DNA of 64,000 nt from Leucocoprinus leucothites. Lineage: Eukaryota; Basidiomycota; Agaricomycetes; Agaricales; Agaricaceae. The DNA is taken from the NCBI GenBank assembly GCA_013368445.1, contig JAACJO010000005.1:868001-932000 (forward strand). Direction: 5' to 3'. Within the stretch, counting starts at the first letter, position 1. Each line of letters opens with the position of its first letter. The translations under genes were made by a program, and so were the position numbers. The notes beneath the pieces are model-generated. The model did not search any database. It saw only the letters and a program-made list of their open reading frames with translations, and was not told the DNA's origin. Shown in pieces: positions 11,583 through 25,300 of the stretch.

Positions 11583-12928
11583 ATGGCAGACGGAGTAGCC
11601 CCCACTGAGTCTCCTGCTTTTACATTGTATGTGTGGCCTGGGCAATGGGGCTTGCCTTCCTTTGATCCTATTTGTCTTGCGGCGGTCCTATATCTCCAGT
11701 TAGCGCTGCCAGGAGAGTTCACCATCTCAGAGTGTAACAACCCCGACATTTCACCATCGGGTGGGTGGGTATCTGTCTCTTATGAAGTTGCATTTTCTCA
11801 GCTTAGTTCATTTATAGGTCAACTTCCTTTCTTGGTCCACAACCAAGTTACAGTTGCCTCCTTCCCCGCAATCACCAAGTACATATCTAGTTTAAAGACA
11901 TCTAGTCAGCATGACCTTGATGCTTCTTTGTCACCTTCTGAGAGGTCGCAAAAGGTTGCATGGGTTTCTCATGTAGAAACTCATTTCGGGAATCTAGTGG
12001 TAAGCGAGTGCGATGGTTCTACATGAAGGCATGCTAAGAGTACTATACAGTATCACACCTATTACTCTAGTTCAAGCAACTGGGAAAAGGTTATACATCC
12101 AGCGCTTGTGGGCATGTACGGTCTGCCTCAGCGCTATTATGTTCCGCCACGCATTCGTTCGTCATATAAACCTCGCCTGGAAAGTGCTGGGTTATGGAGT
12201 CTTCCTCCCCGGGAGTCCGAAAAGAAGCAATTCAAGGAAAAGAAAGACGATGATGCTCGGGAAAAGGCGAAAGAAGTATACACCCAGGCATTTGAGAAAG
12301 AGAAAGTATGTTTTTTTAAATCAATCAATTCTCCTTGCTCAAGCGCTCATTATTCATAAAAGGTTCAAGACAAAGCAAAAGAGGCCATGGGAATTTACGC
12401 CCGCCTGCTTGAGGGAAAGCAGTTCGTCTATCAAGGACGGTAAGACTTGAATATACACCTATTGTGCATTGCTCACATTCTTGTAGCCCGACAACCTTAG
12501 ACCTCATTATCGCAGCACATACACTCCTCCTAATTGTTCCTCCTTTGCCGGACACACTCATCAAAGAACTTGCTGAAGAGTGGTACGACACACTTGCTGA
12601 TCACGCAAGACGTATTCAGAACATTGCATTTGGCAATGACCAACCGAGATTTCCCGTCCATTCCTCGCATAGTTCCATCTGGGATTTAGTTCCGTCGCGC
12701 CGGATGAACAGTGTTGTCCCAACGAAAGGCTCGGAGAGGTCCTCAGAAGAAACTGAATACGAGAAACTAACGTGGGGCTTCATCGGTCTCGCCCTTGGCA
12801 GTGTAGTAGCATATTTCACAATTATGGGTTCTCCAATCCAGGTAGTGTGGGTACCTGCCGACCTTGAGGACATGGAAGATGAAGAAGATGAGATGGATGA
12901 AGACGAGGGAGTGGATTTGGATGAATAA
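11583..12928 (+). CDS. Metaxin / SAM37-like mitochondrial outer-membrane import protein
   Basis: Metaxins and Sam37 belong to the sorting-and-assembly machinery that inserts beta-barrel proteins into the mitochondrial outer membrane. Exons: 11583-11760, 11818-11999, 12051-12305, 12363-12439 and 12487-12928 (377 residues). The N-terminal thioredoxin-like part has the hallmark CNNPDISPSGQLPFL, followed by a GST-like helical half (PTTLDLIIAAHTLLL..PPLPD). A hydrophobic segment near residues 330-350 (WGFIGLALGSVVAYF) is a likely tail anchor, followed by an extremely acidic end. Whether it is Sam37 or Sam35 cannot be decided by eye; SAM37 fits the domain and anchor better. Confidence 0.85.
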
Positions 12929-13178
12929 GGTATGGCCTATGATCATATACTGTACGCCGCATCGTGAATCTATCTTTTCTTTCAAACCTATGAGATTGGT
13001 GCCACTTGCTTGGTTATGATTTAATTTACTTTCCAGTGGAGAATACCATGGTGCTAGGTACACACTGATAGGGGAGTAAGCCTCAATTTCACCCTTCCAC
13101 GTGACCCGTCGCGCATTAGGCGTCTGACGGTGGCGCCAAGGCTTTTATTGCATCTTACTCGTACTCGACGCATGTTCA

Positions 13179-14869
13179 ATGGAAGAAGATCTAATCGTTG
13201 TTGACGACATTGATGTCGAAACCCAACCAGATACTCCTCTTTCCCTGAATGAGGCTTCTTCGTCTCAAACCTCTCACCCACCTCAGCGAACTTTACCTGA
13301 ACGTGCATCTAGTTCTCGACTACGTAGCGGAAGCATGATGTACAATTTATCAGCAGAGAGCTCTGAGCGCACGACTCGCTCATCTGCGATGAAGCCCAAA
13401 ATGCAGCCTAAGCTCAAGCTGAAACTGAGCGAGAAAGCAGTAGCACAGGCACCAGGCATGTCATTCTTGGGTGCCTATGACCGGGAGTTGGATTCGGATG
13501 ACGAAGAGCTTGCATTCGAGGAACAGTTCATTCTGCGAATGCCACCAGGAGAAGATCTTGACAAACTCAGGAAGATGGTCCAGTCAAGGGAGATATCGAA
13601 TGACGTGTGGTTCAAATTCAAAGGTGAGCTGTGGTTGTCTTCCTCACCTCTGTCCCCTTCCGTTGGCTGACTAAAGGCACAGACTCTCGTAGAGCAGTAT
13701 TCCATGTCGGCAATAATGCATATTCTGCTAAACTCGTTGACCTTCCATGCGTCATCGAGTCCCAAAAGACCCTAGACAACAAGCAGATGTTCAAAGTCGC
13801 TGACATATGTCAGGTCATGTCCCTCCCTACCTCATTCGCTATGTATGCTGACATTCAATAGATGTTGGTGGTTGAAGGCAAGATTGAGAGCGATGAGAAA
13901 GTGGGGACTCAAAAGAACTTCAACATTGACGAGTTCATCTGGCCACATGGAATCACACCACCCCTTCATCATGTCCGGAAGCGCAGGTTCAGAAAACGTG
14001 TCAATAGACGGGTAAATATACGAGCCTCTCTCCCCCACATCACTTAATAATATCTTCCTTAGACCATTGAAAGCGTTGAAGAACAAGTGGAAAGGCTACT
14101 TGACGAAGATGCTCTTGCCTCAGAGGTTAAATATGGTTCGTTTTACACTTCTATTGTTGACTCTATGTGATTTAACTGCTCACTTTTTAGACGTCCTCGA
14201 AAATGTCAATCCTGATTTATCAGACTCGGAGTTCATAGAACGAGAAGAGCCATTAGATGCACCAACTCCCGCCATCTCCGACCTTGGTGATGCAGCAACA
14301 CCGAGGGAGTACCTAGGAGAAGGCGAAGATGATGAGGACGAGGGTGAAGAAGCAGAAGGGGATATTGACGAAGAGCTAGCTGCTGAACTAGACCTTGCTC
14401 TCGGAGATGAGGAGGATGCTGGGAATGAAGATGAAGATGAGGAAGAAGATGAAAGTGAAGAGGAGGACTCAGAAGATGACGATGACGAGGATGCGCAGGC
14501 TCGGAAATTACTCAATGAGGAAATTCGCGACCTCGAGGCTGCGGTTTCGAAGAAGAATAACGAAATCGCTAGCTCAGCGAATCCACTCATTAGGGTGAGC
14601 GGGATCATGATCGTATTTTGATGTCTCACTGATAGCTTTTGCAGAAACGCTTCGAGGATGCATTGAAAAAGCTCACGGCGGACCTTGAAATGAAACAAGC
14701 TCAACGAGAGGAGCTTAAGGAGAAGCAGCGTTTGAAGAAGGAAGGTACTACTATGAACGGAGGGGACGATACGGATCCAGAAACGGCGGGTGATCAGGAT
14801 GCAGGGGTGGGTGGTGCCGACGATGATTTGTTTGGGTCGGACGACCCGTCTGCAATGGAAATAGGATAG
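13179..14869 (+). CDS. TAF7: Transcription initiation factor TFIID subunit 7
   Basis: TAF7 binds and restrains TAF1 inside TFIID during RNA polymerase II initiation. Exons: 13179-13623, 13683-13813, 13862-14011, 14063-14135, 14191-14594 and 14645-14869 (475 residues). The TAFII55 N-terminal domain spans about residues 95-260 with EEQFILRMPPGEDLDKL, FHVGNNAYSAKLVDLPC.IESQKT, KVADICQMLVVEG and FIWPHGITPPLHHVRKRRF. A long Glu/Asp-rich stretch follows (about 290-390), then a Lys/Glu coiled coil. An ATG at 13172 is out of frame. The acidic run produces long Ser-rich antisense ORFs that are not genes. Confidence 0.95.
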
Positions 14870-14924
14870 AAATTGTTCCTGCGAAGGCTACACGTAATTG
14901 TAAATGACAATGTACATTACCGCA

Positions 14925-17371
14925 TTACGGATATGTCCAAGTGCACACAATAGCGGCTTGTATAACAAGAGGAGTATAGATGAGACACACAAAGGGTGCG
15001 AACCATACTGATAGAATTTCCCAATTCCAGATTGCTTCACGGGTTTCCTCATAAAGGAAAAGCCACCCTGAGGCGAGGAAGACATAGAGAAGACATTTCA
15101 GCCAGGAAAGAAGCTTCGAAGTGCTAGGGCTTGAAAGGGTTAGCGGAAGCCCGAGTGCAACTGCGAGTAAAGCAGCGAGAGAGAAATTGAGCACTGTGAT
15201 GATGGAGATTACTGTCGATGCGAAGCATAGATTAAACGCCTTCAAGACTAGCCAGAAGGGGGCGATTTTTGAGTCGTGAGGGTAGGGAATCTGAGATAGT
15301 GCCAACGGAACCGTCAAAGTAGCGAGTGCAAGGGCAGGCGCATACAGCTAAAAGCGTATAAGTACCAAATACGATCTTATACACATTTAAGGCCAACCTT
15401 CTGATCATTTAAGAACCATGAGCTTCGTGTCGCAAAGAATAGAACGACCCCAAGGAGATGTGTCAAGAGCATCACTATCATGGCCGGGAGCACGGGTCGG
15501 CTTCGGGCGGTAAACGACGTGTTGGTTTGAGGGGATTGATCACTTTTCTTTATGGGAGGGGGATCGGTGCACCATCTTGCATCCACCCAGCACCGAAGTC
15601 CTCGAAACATCATTGCAATGCTAACCAAAATAGCACTGGGAAGATAGCTTCCAATTTTCATGAATCGATCGGGTGTCGTTAAAATGAAGAAAAAGAAGGA
15701 TGCATGTAGGCGTTCAAGGAGGTTGTTCATTGTACGAAGACTCGACTCGACAATGCTGCCGATCATTGTTAAAAACAGTCGATGAAACGATAACGCATCA
15801 AAGCCTCTCACCGTCCAAGAGCATGGAAACCATGAGGTCCTGTTGCTGGTACAGCAAAGACAGTGATCGCGTCTATGCGGAATCTGATTCTGTTAGATCA
15901 GGCAATCGACAAAAATACAAAGTGGCGTACTGATGATAAAGGCCATGTACACCACTCGCTCGTCCTCTAGCTTGATACCCAATGTGTCGAGCTATAGTTT
16001 TGGCTCGGTGAGCGAAGTCTTTGATTTCAGGGCTGTGGCGCAGGGGTGATGGCAAGAACGAAAGCTCGGAAGGTGAAGCTGCAGGATCTTGCCATTCGAG
16101 ATGATCATAGACCGTGACTGGTACACCGCCAGTGCCACGTGCTATATGCTGGACGCAGTTCATTAAGTCTTGGTTTGGAAGTCTTCCGTTTAGACCCTCT
16201 AGGAGAAGTGTTAGTTGGTCCCCTTTAGCTATGGCGGGAACTAAACCTTACCAAAGAAGAGTCCAAGGTGAGAGAAAGAATGACCTGGGTAGTCGATATT
16301 GAGTGCAGTCCATATAACACCGGAAGCCAGCTCGAGCGGTTGTGCATCAAGGTCTGTAGGTACTGAGTTAGACGGTCAGCTTTTCCCCAGCGACATTTCT
16401 GCTCACTTGATAGTTGGGCTCCATGGTACACGTTTAACCATGCATGCATGCCATCAAGGTGACCGTCACTGATAACGAAGATCAAGTCTTTCGCCCATAG
16501 AGAATAATCTGGCAAGTTTTTGGTCAAACGCCCATTCAAAATAGATAGACTGTACTCACTTCTCAGAAAGCGGGCCAGCGCTAGAACGGTGGATACGCCT
16601 CGAAGATTTAAGGTTCCATCTCCCTCACCAGTCCTACTTAGCCAGGAAGCACTTATTACTATTGCTTCGCTGCGCGGTCCACGGGGAGAAGCTAAGACAG
16701 CATATGTGTTCGTGCCGGCTATATTCTTTGTTGGAGTTGAGCCTCACAGCAAGAATCAAAATTTGAGAGAGGCGTACTCTATAATCCATGTTTGACTGGA
16801 ATGCATACTGCTGTGTGGCGGATGATAGACCGAGTTTTGAGAACTCGGACATGAGGAAATGGGCTCGTCTGCAGTTATGAGATAACCAGGAGATGTGAAG
16901 GGAACGAAATACGCACTGGTCACTAGTCGCATTCGAATCTCTCAGGTATTCCAACTGCTCAAGATATTTGTCTGCGGCATGGACATCTCCCCAGTTCCAG
17001 TACGTAGAGACCTAGAAAAAATTCAACTTCAATCATTGAGCGGGAGTTTCTTGTGACGTACTTGGCCAGGTTGTAAGGCATTTTCGTCAATGTAAACCCA
17101 ACGTCCTAGGAATGAGGAAGGTAATGCCAGCAACCAGAAGTATCCCAGCACTAAAAGCACAGCTCTGTTCGATCGTAAACGCTAGAGCGAAGTCCAGCGG
17201 AACAGCTACTTACATTAGTCGTGAAAGATGGCGAGTAAACATGGATACGAATGCACGACGCCGTTGGAGTCGTGTTATCGAGACATTTCCATTTACCCCA
17301 AGTCTTTCTCTAAGTCTAAGGATGATACTACCGAGGAGCGAAGGGTTCGGTGGAGGAGGGTTGTTTTCCAT
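14925..17371 (-). CDS. GAA1: GPI transamidase subunit GAA1
   Basis: GAA1 helps the GPI transamidase in the ER attach glycolipid anchors to proteins. Exons: 17371-17214, 17164-17062, 17011-16917, 16868-16778, 16725-16560, 16508-16407, 16362-16252, 16198-15931, 15883-15812, 15755-15398 and 15347-14925 (648 residues). The first membrane segment VLLVLGYFWLLALP is followed by the family block YIDENALQPGQ; the lumenal domain has YAVLASPRGPRSEA, KDLIFVISDG, VIWTALNIDYPGHSFSHLG and GPHGFHALGR. About six further membrane segments fill the C-terminal half. It is divergent from USP48, with 143 bp between start codons. Confidence 0.95.
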
Positions 17372-17514
17372 GTCACAATGGATGGCGCATAAGCAAAACG
17401 TAGTGACGTTGATTAGACCCTTGACCTGGCGCTTATTCCATTTGTAACCTTGACGCGTTCACGCGTCCTGACCAGCTGTTTCACTCAACCATATTCTTGC
17501 TCTTGGCTAACAAC

Positions 17515-20500
17515 ATGCCTTTCAAGCGTCGTAGGCGGAGCCCTCCTCCAAATAAAGGCCTTGCCCCAGGCGAATCTCTTCAACGTTATCTCATCCCAGC
17601 GCGGGGCGCACAAACCTCATTGTGGGCTTGGATTGGTTCCGAGGCTATGAAAGAATCAGATATCTCATCCGAACACTGTCTTATGGCATGTGGGTTGTCA
17701 GCGAAGAATGTTTATCCATTCTGTGCGAACAAATTTGCAACGTCTCAAGCTCCCAAACCGTCAGCAAACGTGAAGGAAGAAGTCATCTTGGACGATGATA
17801 TCATTATTATTCAAGACGACGAAGAAGTCAAATGTACAAAGAAAGGCTGCAAGGAGAATCCGAACTGTCTTAATTATCTTGGACAAGACAAATGGGAAGA
17901 CGAGGGTTTGTATCCCTGAAAATCCCCGCTAACCTTCAACACTCATGAGCCTCATTTCAGGGAGAGCCATGGGAGATTTCTTGCAAGTAGCAAGTGTTGG
18001 ATTTGATCCGAATGAAGATATTCGAGTCTCAGAATACCCGGTAGGATTGAGGGTATGTGTTTGAAATCTGTTGCTGCTCTCTTGATAACCTTTGTCTATT
18101 AGAATTTAGGAGCCACATGTTATGCGAATGCGTCTCTCCAAGTACGAAAACACATGTTCATCCCAAGGCATGGTGTTCATATCTTATTTCTCCCGTAGGT
18201 TTGGTTCCGCAACCTGGCACTTCGAAGGGCAGTTTATCAGTGCAAGCCCTGCGGGGCTGAAAAAGCATCCAAGGTTAGAACAGATCTCGTTTCCCTGAGT
18301 CACCTTCTTCATCAATATCAGGATTCGCCCCTCTTCCAGCTACAAGTCACCTTTGCTGCCTTGCAGAAAGGCACATGCAAGATTTTTAATCCAGCGCCAC
18401 TCGTCGAGAGTCTTCAGCTTCGGACGGCTGAGCAACAAGATGCTCAGGAGTAAGTTCCCGCCTCTTTGCATCTGCTTACTCTCGCTTAAGAATTTTGATC
18501 AGGTTCTCCAAGCTATTCATGTCTCACTTAGATGTTGAGTTCAGGAAACAAGAAGTACCGGAGCTGCACTCGTTGGTTTCCGATCAGGTAGGCTAATATT
18601 TGCATTATTCTACTGCATGACGTTTTGATTATCCCAGTTTCAAGGCACCCAGGTCTATGGCACAGCCTGTGATTCTTGCCAGTACCGTTCTGAGAGGACA
18701 GCTGATTTTCTCGAAATTGAAGTTAGATTCGAGGTAAAGCGCATCTGACTCTATGATCTCATGTGCTAATGATCTCAAGGAAAATTCTACACTTGAGGAT
18801 TGCATCAGAACCATGCTACAAGAAGAAAAGCTCACCGGCGACAACCAGTAGGCTTAGCATTGCTTAGATTTCGCAAATCTCACACGATAGCAAGGTACCG
18901 TTGTCCGGAATGCGATGGCTTGCGCGACGCAACCAGGTACACACAGCTGAGCCGGCTTCCACCAGTTTTGAATTTCTCCTTTCTTCGTTTCGTTTATGAC
19001 TTCTCCACCATGGAGAGAAAGAAGTCGAAATATACACTCTCGTTTCCCACCTGCCTCGACATGAGCCAATTCCTGAAACATCGCACTGAGAGAGACGATG
19101 CAGGTCAAGATGCTACCATTTACGAATTAGCCGGGATCCTCCTGCATAAAGGAGCCAGTGCCTATCACGGTCATTACGAGGCTCAAGTCTACGATACCGA
19201 GTGAGCCACTCAGAACTATCACTACGCAAGGCTGAGCACTGACGATCGACTACATACGCTCAAAGACAGCAGTCTTGGTACCAATTCAATGACGAGGCCG
19301 TGACCAAGATCAAGACACTTGGTGACAAGAAAAAGGGCTCTAAGGATGCACCAATAGCCGTCGACGATGAGTCTTCAGGGTAAGATTTCTCCTAGTTTCC
19401 TAGTTCGCCTGGGCTCACTTGTTGTGACGAAGTCGTAACAAGCGCCCTGCAAAGAAAAGGCGTGCAGTCACTAGCGACGGCGAGGAAGAGTCTAGGTGTG
19501 GATAATTTCATTCACATGATAATGAATATCTGGCTCACCTCGACATTTCTTAGGCAATCAAAGCTAACCGTTTTACCAAAGTAAGCTGGGATCACCCAAC
19601 GTTATGCTAGCAGTTTCAATTCAAAGTTGTATCAGGGCGATTTCCTCGAAAGATGCATATATGCTGGTCTACGTCCGCCGAAATGACCAGAAAGTCAACT
19701 CATCTGAAGCGCCGGAACCTCCACCACAAGCTTTAGAGTACGTTGAGTCTCTGAACAGGGAGCACAACGAGAGGTGCAAAGCTTTTGAAGAAAAGTAAGC
19801 GTGTATATCATGTTTTTTTTTTTTTGCGACAACTGAATGTTGACTCGTGATCAGGCAACAGTCAATTAGGGACCAGTTCGCGTCGATACGACAACAAGTC
19901 ATGGGTGTATATGAGACCTGGGATGCGAGATCCGTCGACGACGTAAGCCTTCACTCTCGGATCTTCAGTGCCACTCTCATTTCATTTAGGACTCTGTTGT
20001 TCTGAGTTCAAAATGGCTACAAAATTGGTTAGCTCGGGGCTGCATGGATCTGGCTAGACCTCAGGTGTACACAGAAACTGAACCAGGGACCGAACCAGCT
20101 GAATTAGGAGATGATGATCCATCGACAACTAAATTAGAGGGCAACATCATCTGCATGCACCGGAGGCTTGATCCGACCAAAGCAAAGGACATGAAGCGTA
20201 TAAGACGAGTAAGGACTGTCTTGTTCTTTGGTTGTACGTCAGGATTTGACCTGAATAGACTGCCTATCAGAAAATGGTGGAGTTGACCGGGTGTAGATTC
20301 GAACCCTTGTTAACACCTCAAGATGTTTGTCAGGAATGCGTGCACATGGAGTTCAGAGGTAAGTAGAATAGCAGACCGTCGTTTCTTATCGAGACTCCAG
20401 CAATGACTATACATACAGAGCGTCTCTATATGATTGAGCATCCCAAGCTTGTGCAAGAGTTCGATGAAGTTTCGGAGGTCGATGAAAGCACAGAAGGATA

Positions 20501-22118
20501 TTGGGTGTCAAAGAAGTGGATCAAAGGTGAGGAATCCTAGCTCATTGCGCAAAAGGCACTCGCATAATTTGCTTTTCAGACTGGCGGCTACTAAAGCCCA
20601 AAATGCACAAGACATCCCAGGAGGACCCCGCACCGGACTCACCCGATTACCGAGGTGATGTTTGGTGCGAACACGGATCATTGGTATTGAACAATTTCAA
20701 CCGACGGAGGATATCAAGAGAGGTGAGGATGTCTCTAAATCCGATGATTCAATACGGCTAAAACACCTTAGGGAGTTGAAGTACTGAGGAAGAAGTTTCC
20801 CTTGTGGGAGCCCCTGCACGGTGATGCAGAGCTCTGCGCCGTATGTGATGCCGTCCTCCATACCTCAAGGGAAGATAAAAGGGAATTAAGACGGCGTGCT
20901 GAAGAAGAAAAGGTACCGTATGCCCTGGGCGATATATAACCGTTCCCGTTGAAATAATGTATTTCAGGCTCTACTGAAAACCATGTACGAGAGCGTACCC
21001 TTCACTGAAGAAGACGATAGCTTTGCAATCATACCCACCGACTTCTTTAAGGGTTGGATTTCATGGCTCAATAATCCGGTGGATCACGCGCGATCCGATA
21101 AACTGGATAATTCGCACTTCGTGTGTGAACATGACTTGCTCAACTTCGATCCCAATTGTCTGTCAGACACCGAAATGACAATCACCATCATTCGTCAGGA
21201 TGACTGGTACATCTTGCGAAAACTGTAAGCTTCCATCCGCCGATTTCTTTTTTCTGAATCTACATGGAAAATAATTATTCCCCTCTCTTTTTAGATATGA
21301 TGCTGGGCCTCGTATTGGGTTAGGGAAGGCAAAGCAAAATGATGACAAACCCCGATATGTGTCTGAGATTTCTGTCTGCGAAGGTTGTCGCCTTAAGAGG
21401 TAAGAGATGCTTCGTCATATGGTATTTGCAGCACTTGACAGCAGAAAACTACTCAGGAAAACTGAATGGATATCCACGGATATTATTATACAGCTGCTTC
21501 GTGGCAAGAAGACAGAAACATCGACAAGTCGTCAGCCCATTGCAATATACTCAAATAAGAACGGGACACGTCATTCTAAACGTCTTCGTCAAGCACGCGA
21601 AAATGAGAAGCGGAAATTTGCGGTCACGAAGAAGACCACGATCAAGGACATCAAAGTGAGGGTGAGTGCTACGACGGTTCACAGGCGATCTAGAGAAGTA
21701 ATTCTTACACCGTACATGACAGATCCAGGAGGTTTTCAAGATACCCACAATCTGTCAGCGGCTTTTTTTACGAGAACAAGAACTCCAGGATAATGAAGTG
21801 ACTATGGAAGATCTCCAGGTGTTTGCGAACGAGATATTGGACCTGCGAGAGGCAAACGAAGTGCACGAGATTGACAGTGACTTGGATGACCAGCCTGTTA
21901 AGAAGCGAAAGAGGGAACTAGAGCGAGGGTTCGATGGAACATTGCTATCAGGCGGAGTTGGCGATCATGAGCCGGGACGATACCAGAGCTCGGATTCACA
22001 CGAAGATACGCCGTATGGTTTCTCACCAGCGTCATCTGAGAAAGTGTGCGCGGCCTGCACATTACTGAATGCGTATGACGCTATTGTGTGTAAAGTATGC
22101 GATACACTCTTTGTATGA
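17515..22118 (+). CDS. USP48: Ubiquitin carboxyl-terminal hydrolase, USP48 type
   Basis: This is a nuclear deubiquitinase of 23 exons and about 1,130 residues. Exon starts: 17515, 17961, 18103, 18199, 18322, 18503, 18638, 18780, 18895, 19266, 19433, 19554, 19636, 19855, 19990, 20271, 20419, 20580, 20772, 20968, 21295, 21457 and 21723. The N-terminus has CKENPNCLNYLG, seen in USP48. The Cys box NLGATCYANA (Cys about residue 167) and His box HKGASAYHGHY (His about 417) are intact. Two regions resemble DUSP domains (about 550-770 and 800-960), followed by a ubiquitin-like fold and a terminal C-x2-C..N..C-x2-C finger. The acceptor of exon 22 is the least certain. Confidence 0.92.
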
Positions 22119-22396
22119 AGAATAAGACTACAAAATCCCCAGAAAAGATCCCCAGAAAGAGTAAACCCCGAAATGTCAGTGGAAATTCTAAGATCACAGA
22201 GAAGGTGCAAGATAACAAATCACAAATCACTGTCCCATGAATAACCAATAAGTGGGTGAGAAGAAAGTACACTTCAAGACCATGAAGCAGTACGCCCAAA
22301 GAAAAAGAGACAATGTTACACATACAACCAAGAAAGAGGATGAGTAAGTCCAAAAAAATAAAGTCCCGAGAAGCACTGATAGTTGACAAGAAAGAA

Positions 22397-25300
22397 TTAA
22401 GAATACTCGGGAAGAGGTGAGAGATTAGTAGGATAGCTGTTGATCAGGGGCGGGTTCATCCTCGTCGTCAAGGTTCCCGTAGATAAAGAGCGGATCTGGG
22501 GTGGGATCACTTGCGCAGCGTCGGATTCCGACCTGATGATGCCAGCGGCAGTCCTGACAATGTCGACCTCCGTAGAGGCGGTTCCGTTCCTTTGAACTGC
22601 CTTAGCGATGGCATCTTGAGTGACTTCGGTCAACTCGCCCACGGTTACGCTTTGGATGGCGGCCTCACCCTGGGGATGGGGCACACCACCACCGCGGTCG
22701 ACATACACTCTATGCGCAGCCTGGACCACAACATTTTGGGCGGCAACTGCGAGTGCACTCGCCTCGTCCTGGCAGTGACCTAGTAGTGCCTTATCATAAG
22801 CCTCTACGGTCTGGTCCAAAACGTGTTTTTGCTTTACAAGGGCTTGCAAGCTGTTCCTGGGTGGAGAGGCTGACACAAATTGTGATTCTGCCTCTTGTGT
22901 GACACGCTGAGCTGCAGTCTGCAAAACTCGTATGACGCGGGTATCAGCAGATTCAACAGGGATGGGTGCAGCGCGTGCTCTAGCTCTACAAAGAAAGTGC
23001 GAAATGAACATCTATAAACAGGATGAGAGATTGAAGTGACACACCGTTGTGGAGCTTGGAAAAGTGCAGAATCGCTGGTGCTCCGTTTTGGTGGTTCACC
23101 AACCAAGGAGGGTCGTCGAGACCGAGAGAAAGAAGTTGTGTCAATAGACGACACAGGGGCTATGGTGATACTGAAAGTATGTGAGAGGTTCCCCTCCTGC
23201 CCATCAATTACAAACTAAAGATATTGGACATAAGCAGATGATGCAAAAGGGAGAGACTGATCCATGCCTTTGCGTCTGCGGTAATAGTACAGTTCTCAGC
23301 ATCAGGTGGTGGTATTCCAGATAGAACGTCGTCCTTCCAAGAAAGCCAAGATGGCAGACTCGGGGAGCTGTAGGTAACCGGCACATTCTGCCAGGAAGCT
23401 TGAGGATCCCAAATGCGCGGAGTCCACGACCAGCGTAAGCCGCAGTATGCCACGCTGGGAGGAGTTCCTGCAAGTTTTCGTTGGAAGGGTCTGAATTCCC
23501 ACTTCCCATCTCCGGCTTTCTTGGCTTCTATGTTCCAGATATGATTGCCTTTTGATTTCGCTTTTTTTCCATCCTCGTTGAATCGCAAGATATAAGGCTG
23601 GCGCCAGAGGTAATTACGAATCTAACAAATAACATTAAGTACAGTATGCTGAATATTCACTAAATGTTAATTACCTTTTTCATGGGAATCTTTTCTTCAG
23701 GGTACCCTTGACGCGCAAGCTGATCAAAAAGAGAAGACAATGAACACGGTTCGTACATTGACCTGATGGCAAAAATAGCTCACCTCTTCTAGGAAAGCCA
23801 TTGTGAAGGCCTGGATACGGAACTTGAACGGCCGAAAATCCGGAGATTCATCCAATCGTTGCATTTTCTTAGCCATGAGCGTCTGATGGATCGGTTCCCC
23901 CTTTGAATCGGCGGCATCGACTGAATTAACAAAAAAGGCCAAGACCATAAGGCAACAGCCGATGCTACCGGTGCTGGGAGTACGTACGATTTGAACAGAT
24001 CTTGTTCAGATACTCGAAAAAGATGCGGTCTACCTCCGACCGGTATTCAACGGGAACATCAGACGCTGCCGAGGATATACTTGGGCCATGATTATCATTC
24101 GAAGCCTGTGGTTTGGCGATCAGGACTCGCTAGTAGTCGAGAAACTAGGGGACCCACCTTTTTGTTAAGGGTTGGTTTTGAGTGCGACTCGCTGGCATCG
24201 GAATCGTTATCATCATCGTTATCATCGTTATCTGTTGGGGTGCTTCGGGTAGTGTTAGGTGCAGTGCCAGTCATAGTACTTGAGACATCGGAAGTTGTTG
24301 ATGGAGACGCCGAAGGGCCAGAATGTTCTGAGGGACCGAAATACCAATTCGACTGCGACTGAGTCCTCGATGCGTGAGGGGTGGGTGGTAGGTTATGGCT
24401 CTGCTGGGAAGCCGTCGACCAACTGGACTCTCCGGAAGGATAATTGAACGAAAACGAGTTGCTGTAAGGGACGCCAGTGATAGAACCCGAGCGCGACATG
24501 CGACCAATCGGCGGACTTATGGCTGAGGTTGAGGAAGTCATCATTGGAGGTGCTACAGCGGGAACCTTGGGCCCGAAAGCGTCGAGTGGTCGGGTTACAG
24601 CCATGCTGCTCTGAGCAGCTACCATTCTTTGAACTGGTGATGCGATAGCGCCCGCAGACAAAGAGTGATGATGACGTGAAGTTGAAGCGAACGACTCCGT
24701 CCATTGAGAAGTGGCTGGTGTATTAAACGACGTGGGGGAACCAACTGGAGGTACGATTTTGGGTGGAAATTCAAGAGCGGGCGATGATGGCATAAAAGCT
24801 GGGAAACTCAAACCCGCACTGGACTGAGGTGGGGTAAAAGAGGCACGGGGCGGAAGGCTGCTCTTTAGAGGACTAGGCGCACGGGATGGTGGGTTAGAAC
24901 GTGAGTGCGGGACAGGAGCTATTGGCCGCGCGACGCTGCTCAAAGGATGTGCTGATAGCGGGGTAGGGTAAGTAGGGGACCGTTCAGCAGGAATCGAGAC
25001 AGAAGGATCAATTTGAGGCAGAGACAAAGGTAGATCCTCTTGGGGTTCCCTTTTAAGGGATTTCACGGTGCGCTCTTCATCTAACTCGGTCGCGGACCGC
25101 TTGCGCGATTGGTCCGATTTAGTCACGGACAATCGATCCAACATCTCAGAAACCCTTGAGATACTGGCCTTAAGCTCATCGACTTTCGATGAAGCTGACG
25201 CATCGTCATGGTTGCAAAGAGCATATCCCGCAGACTCTGCTGTTTGTGCAATTCTGAAAAAGGAAAGAGAAGCCATTAATACAATGAGAAAAAGGAATAG

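Noticed and set aside
14180..14704. 174-codon minus-strand ORF rich in Ser
   Set aside because: It is antisense to the Glu/Asp-rich repeats of TAF7; acidic GAR-rich codons read backwards as Ser runs.
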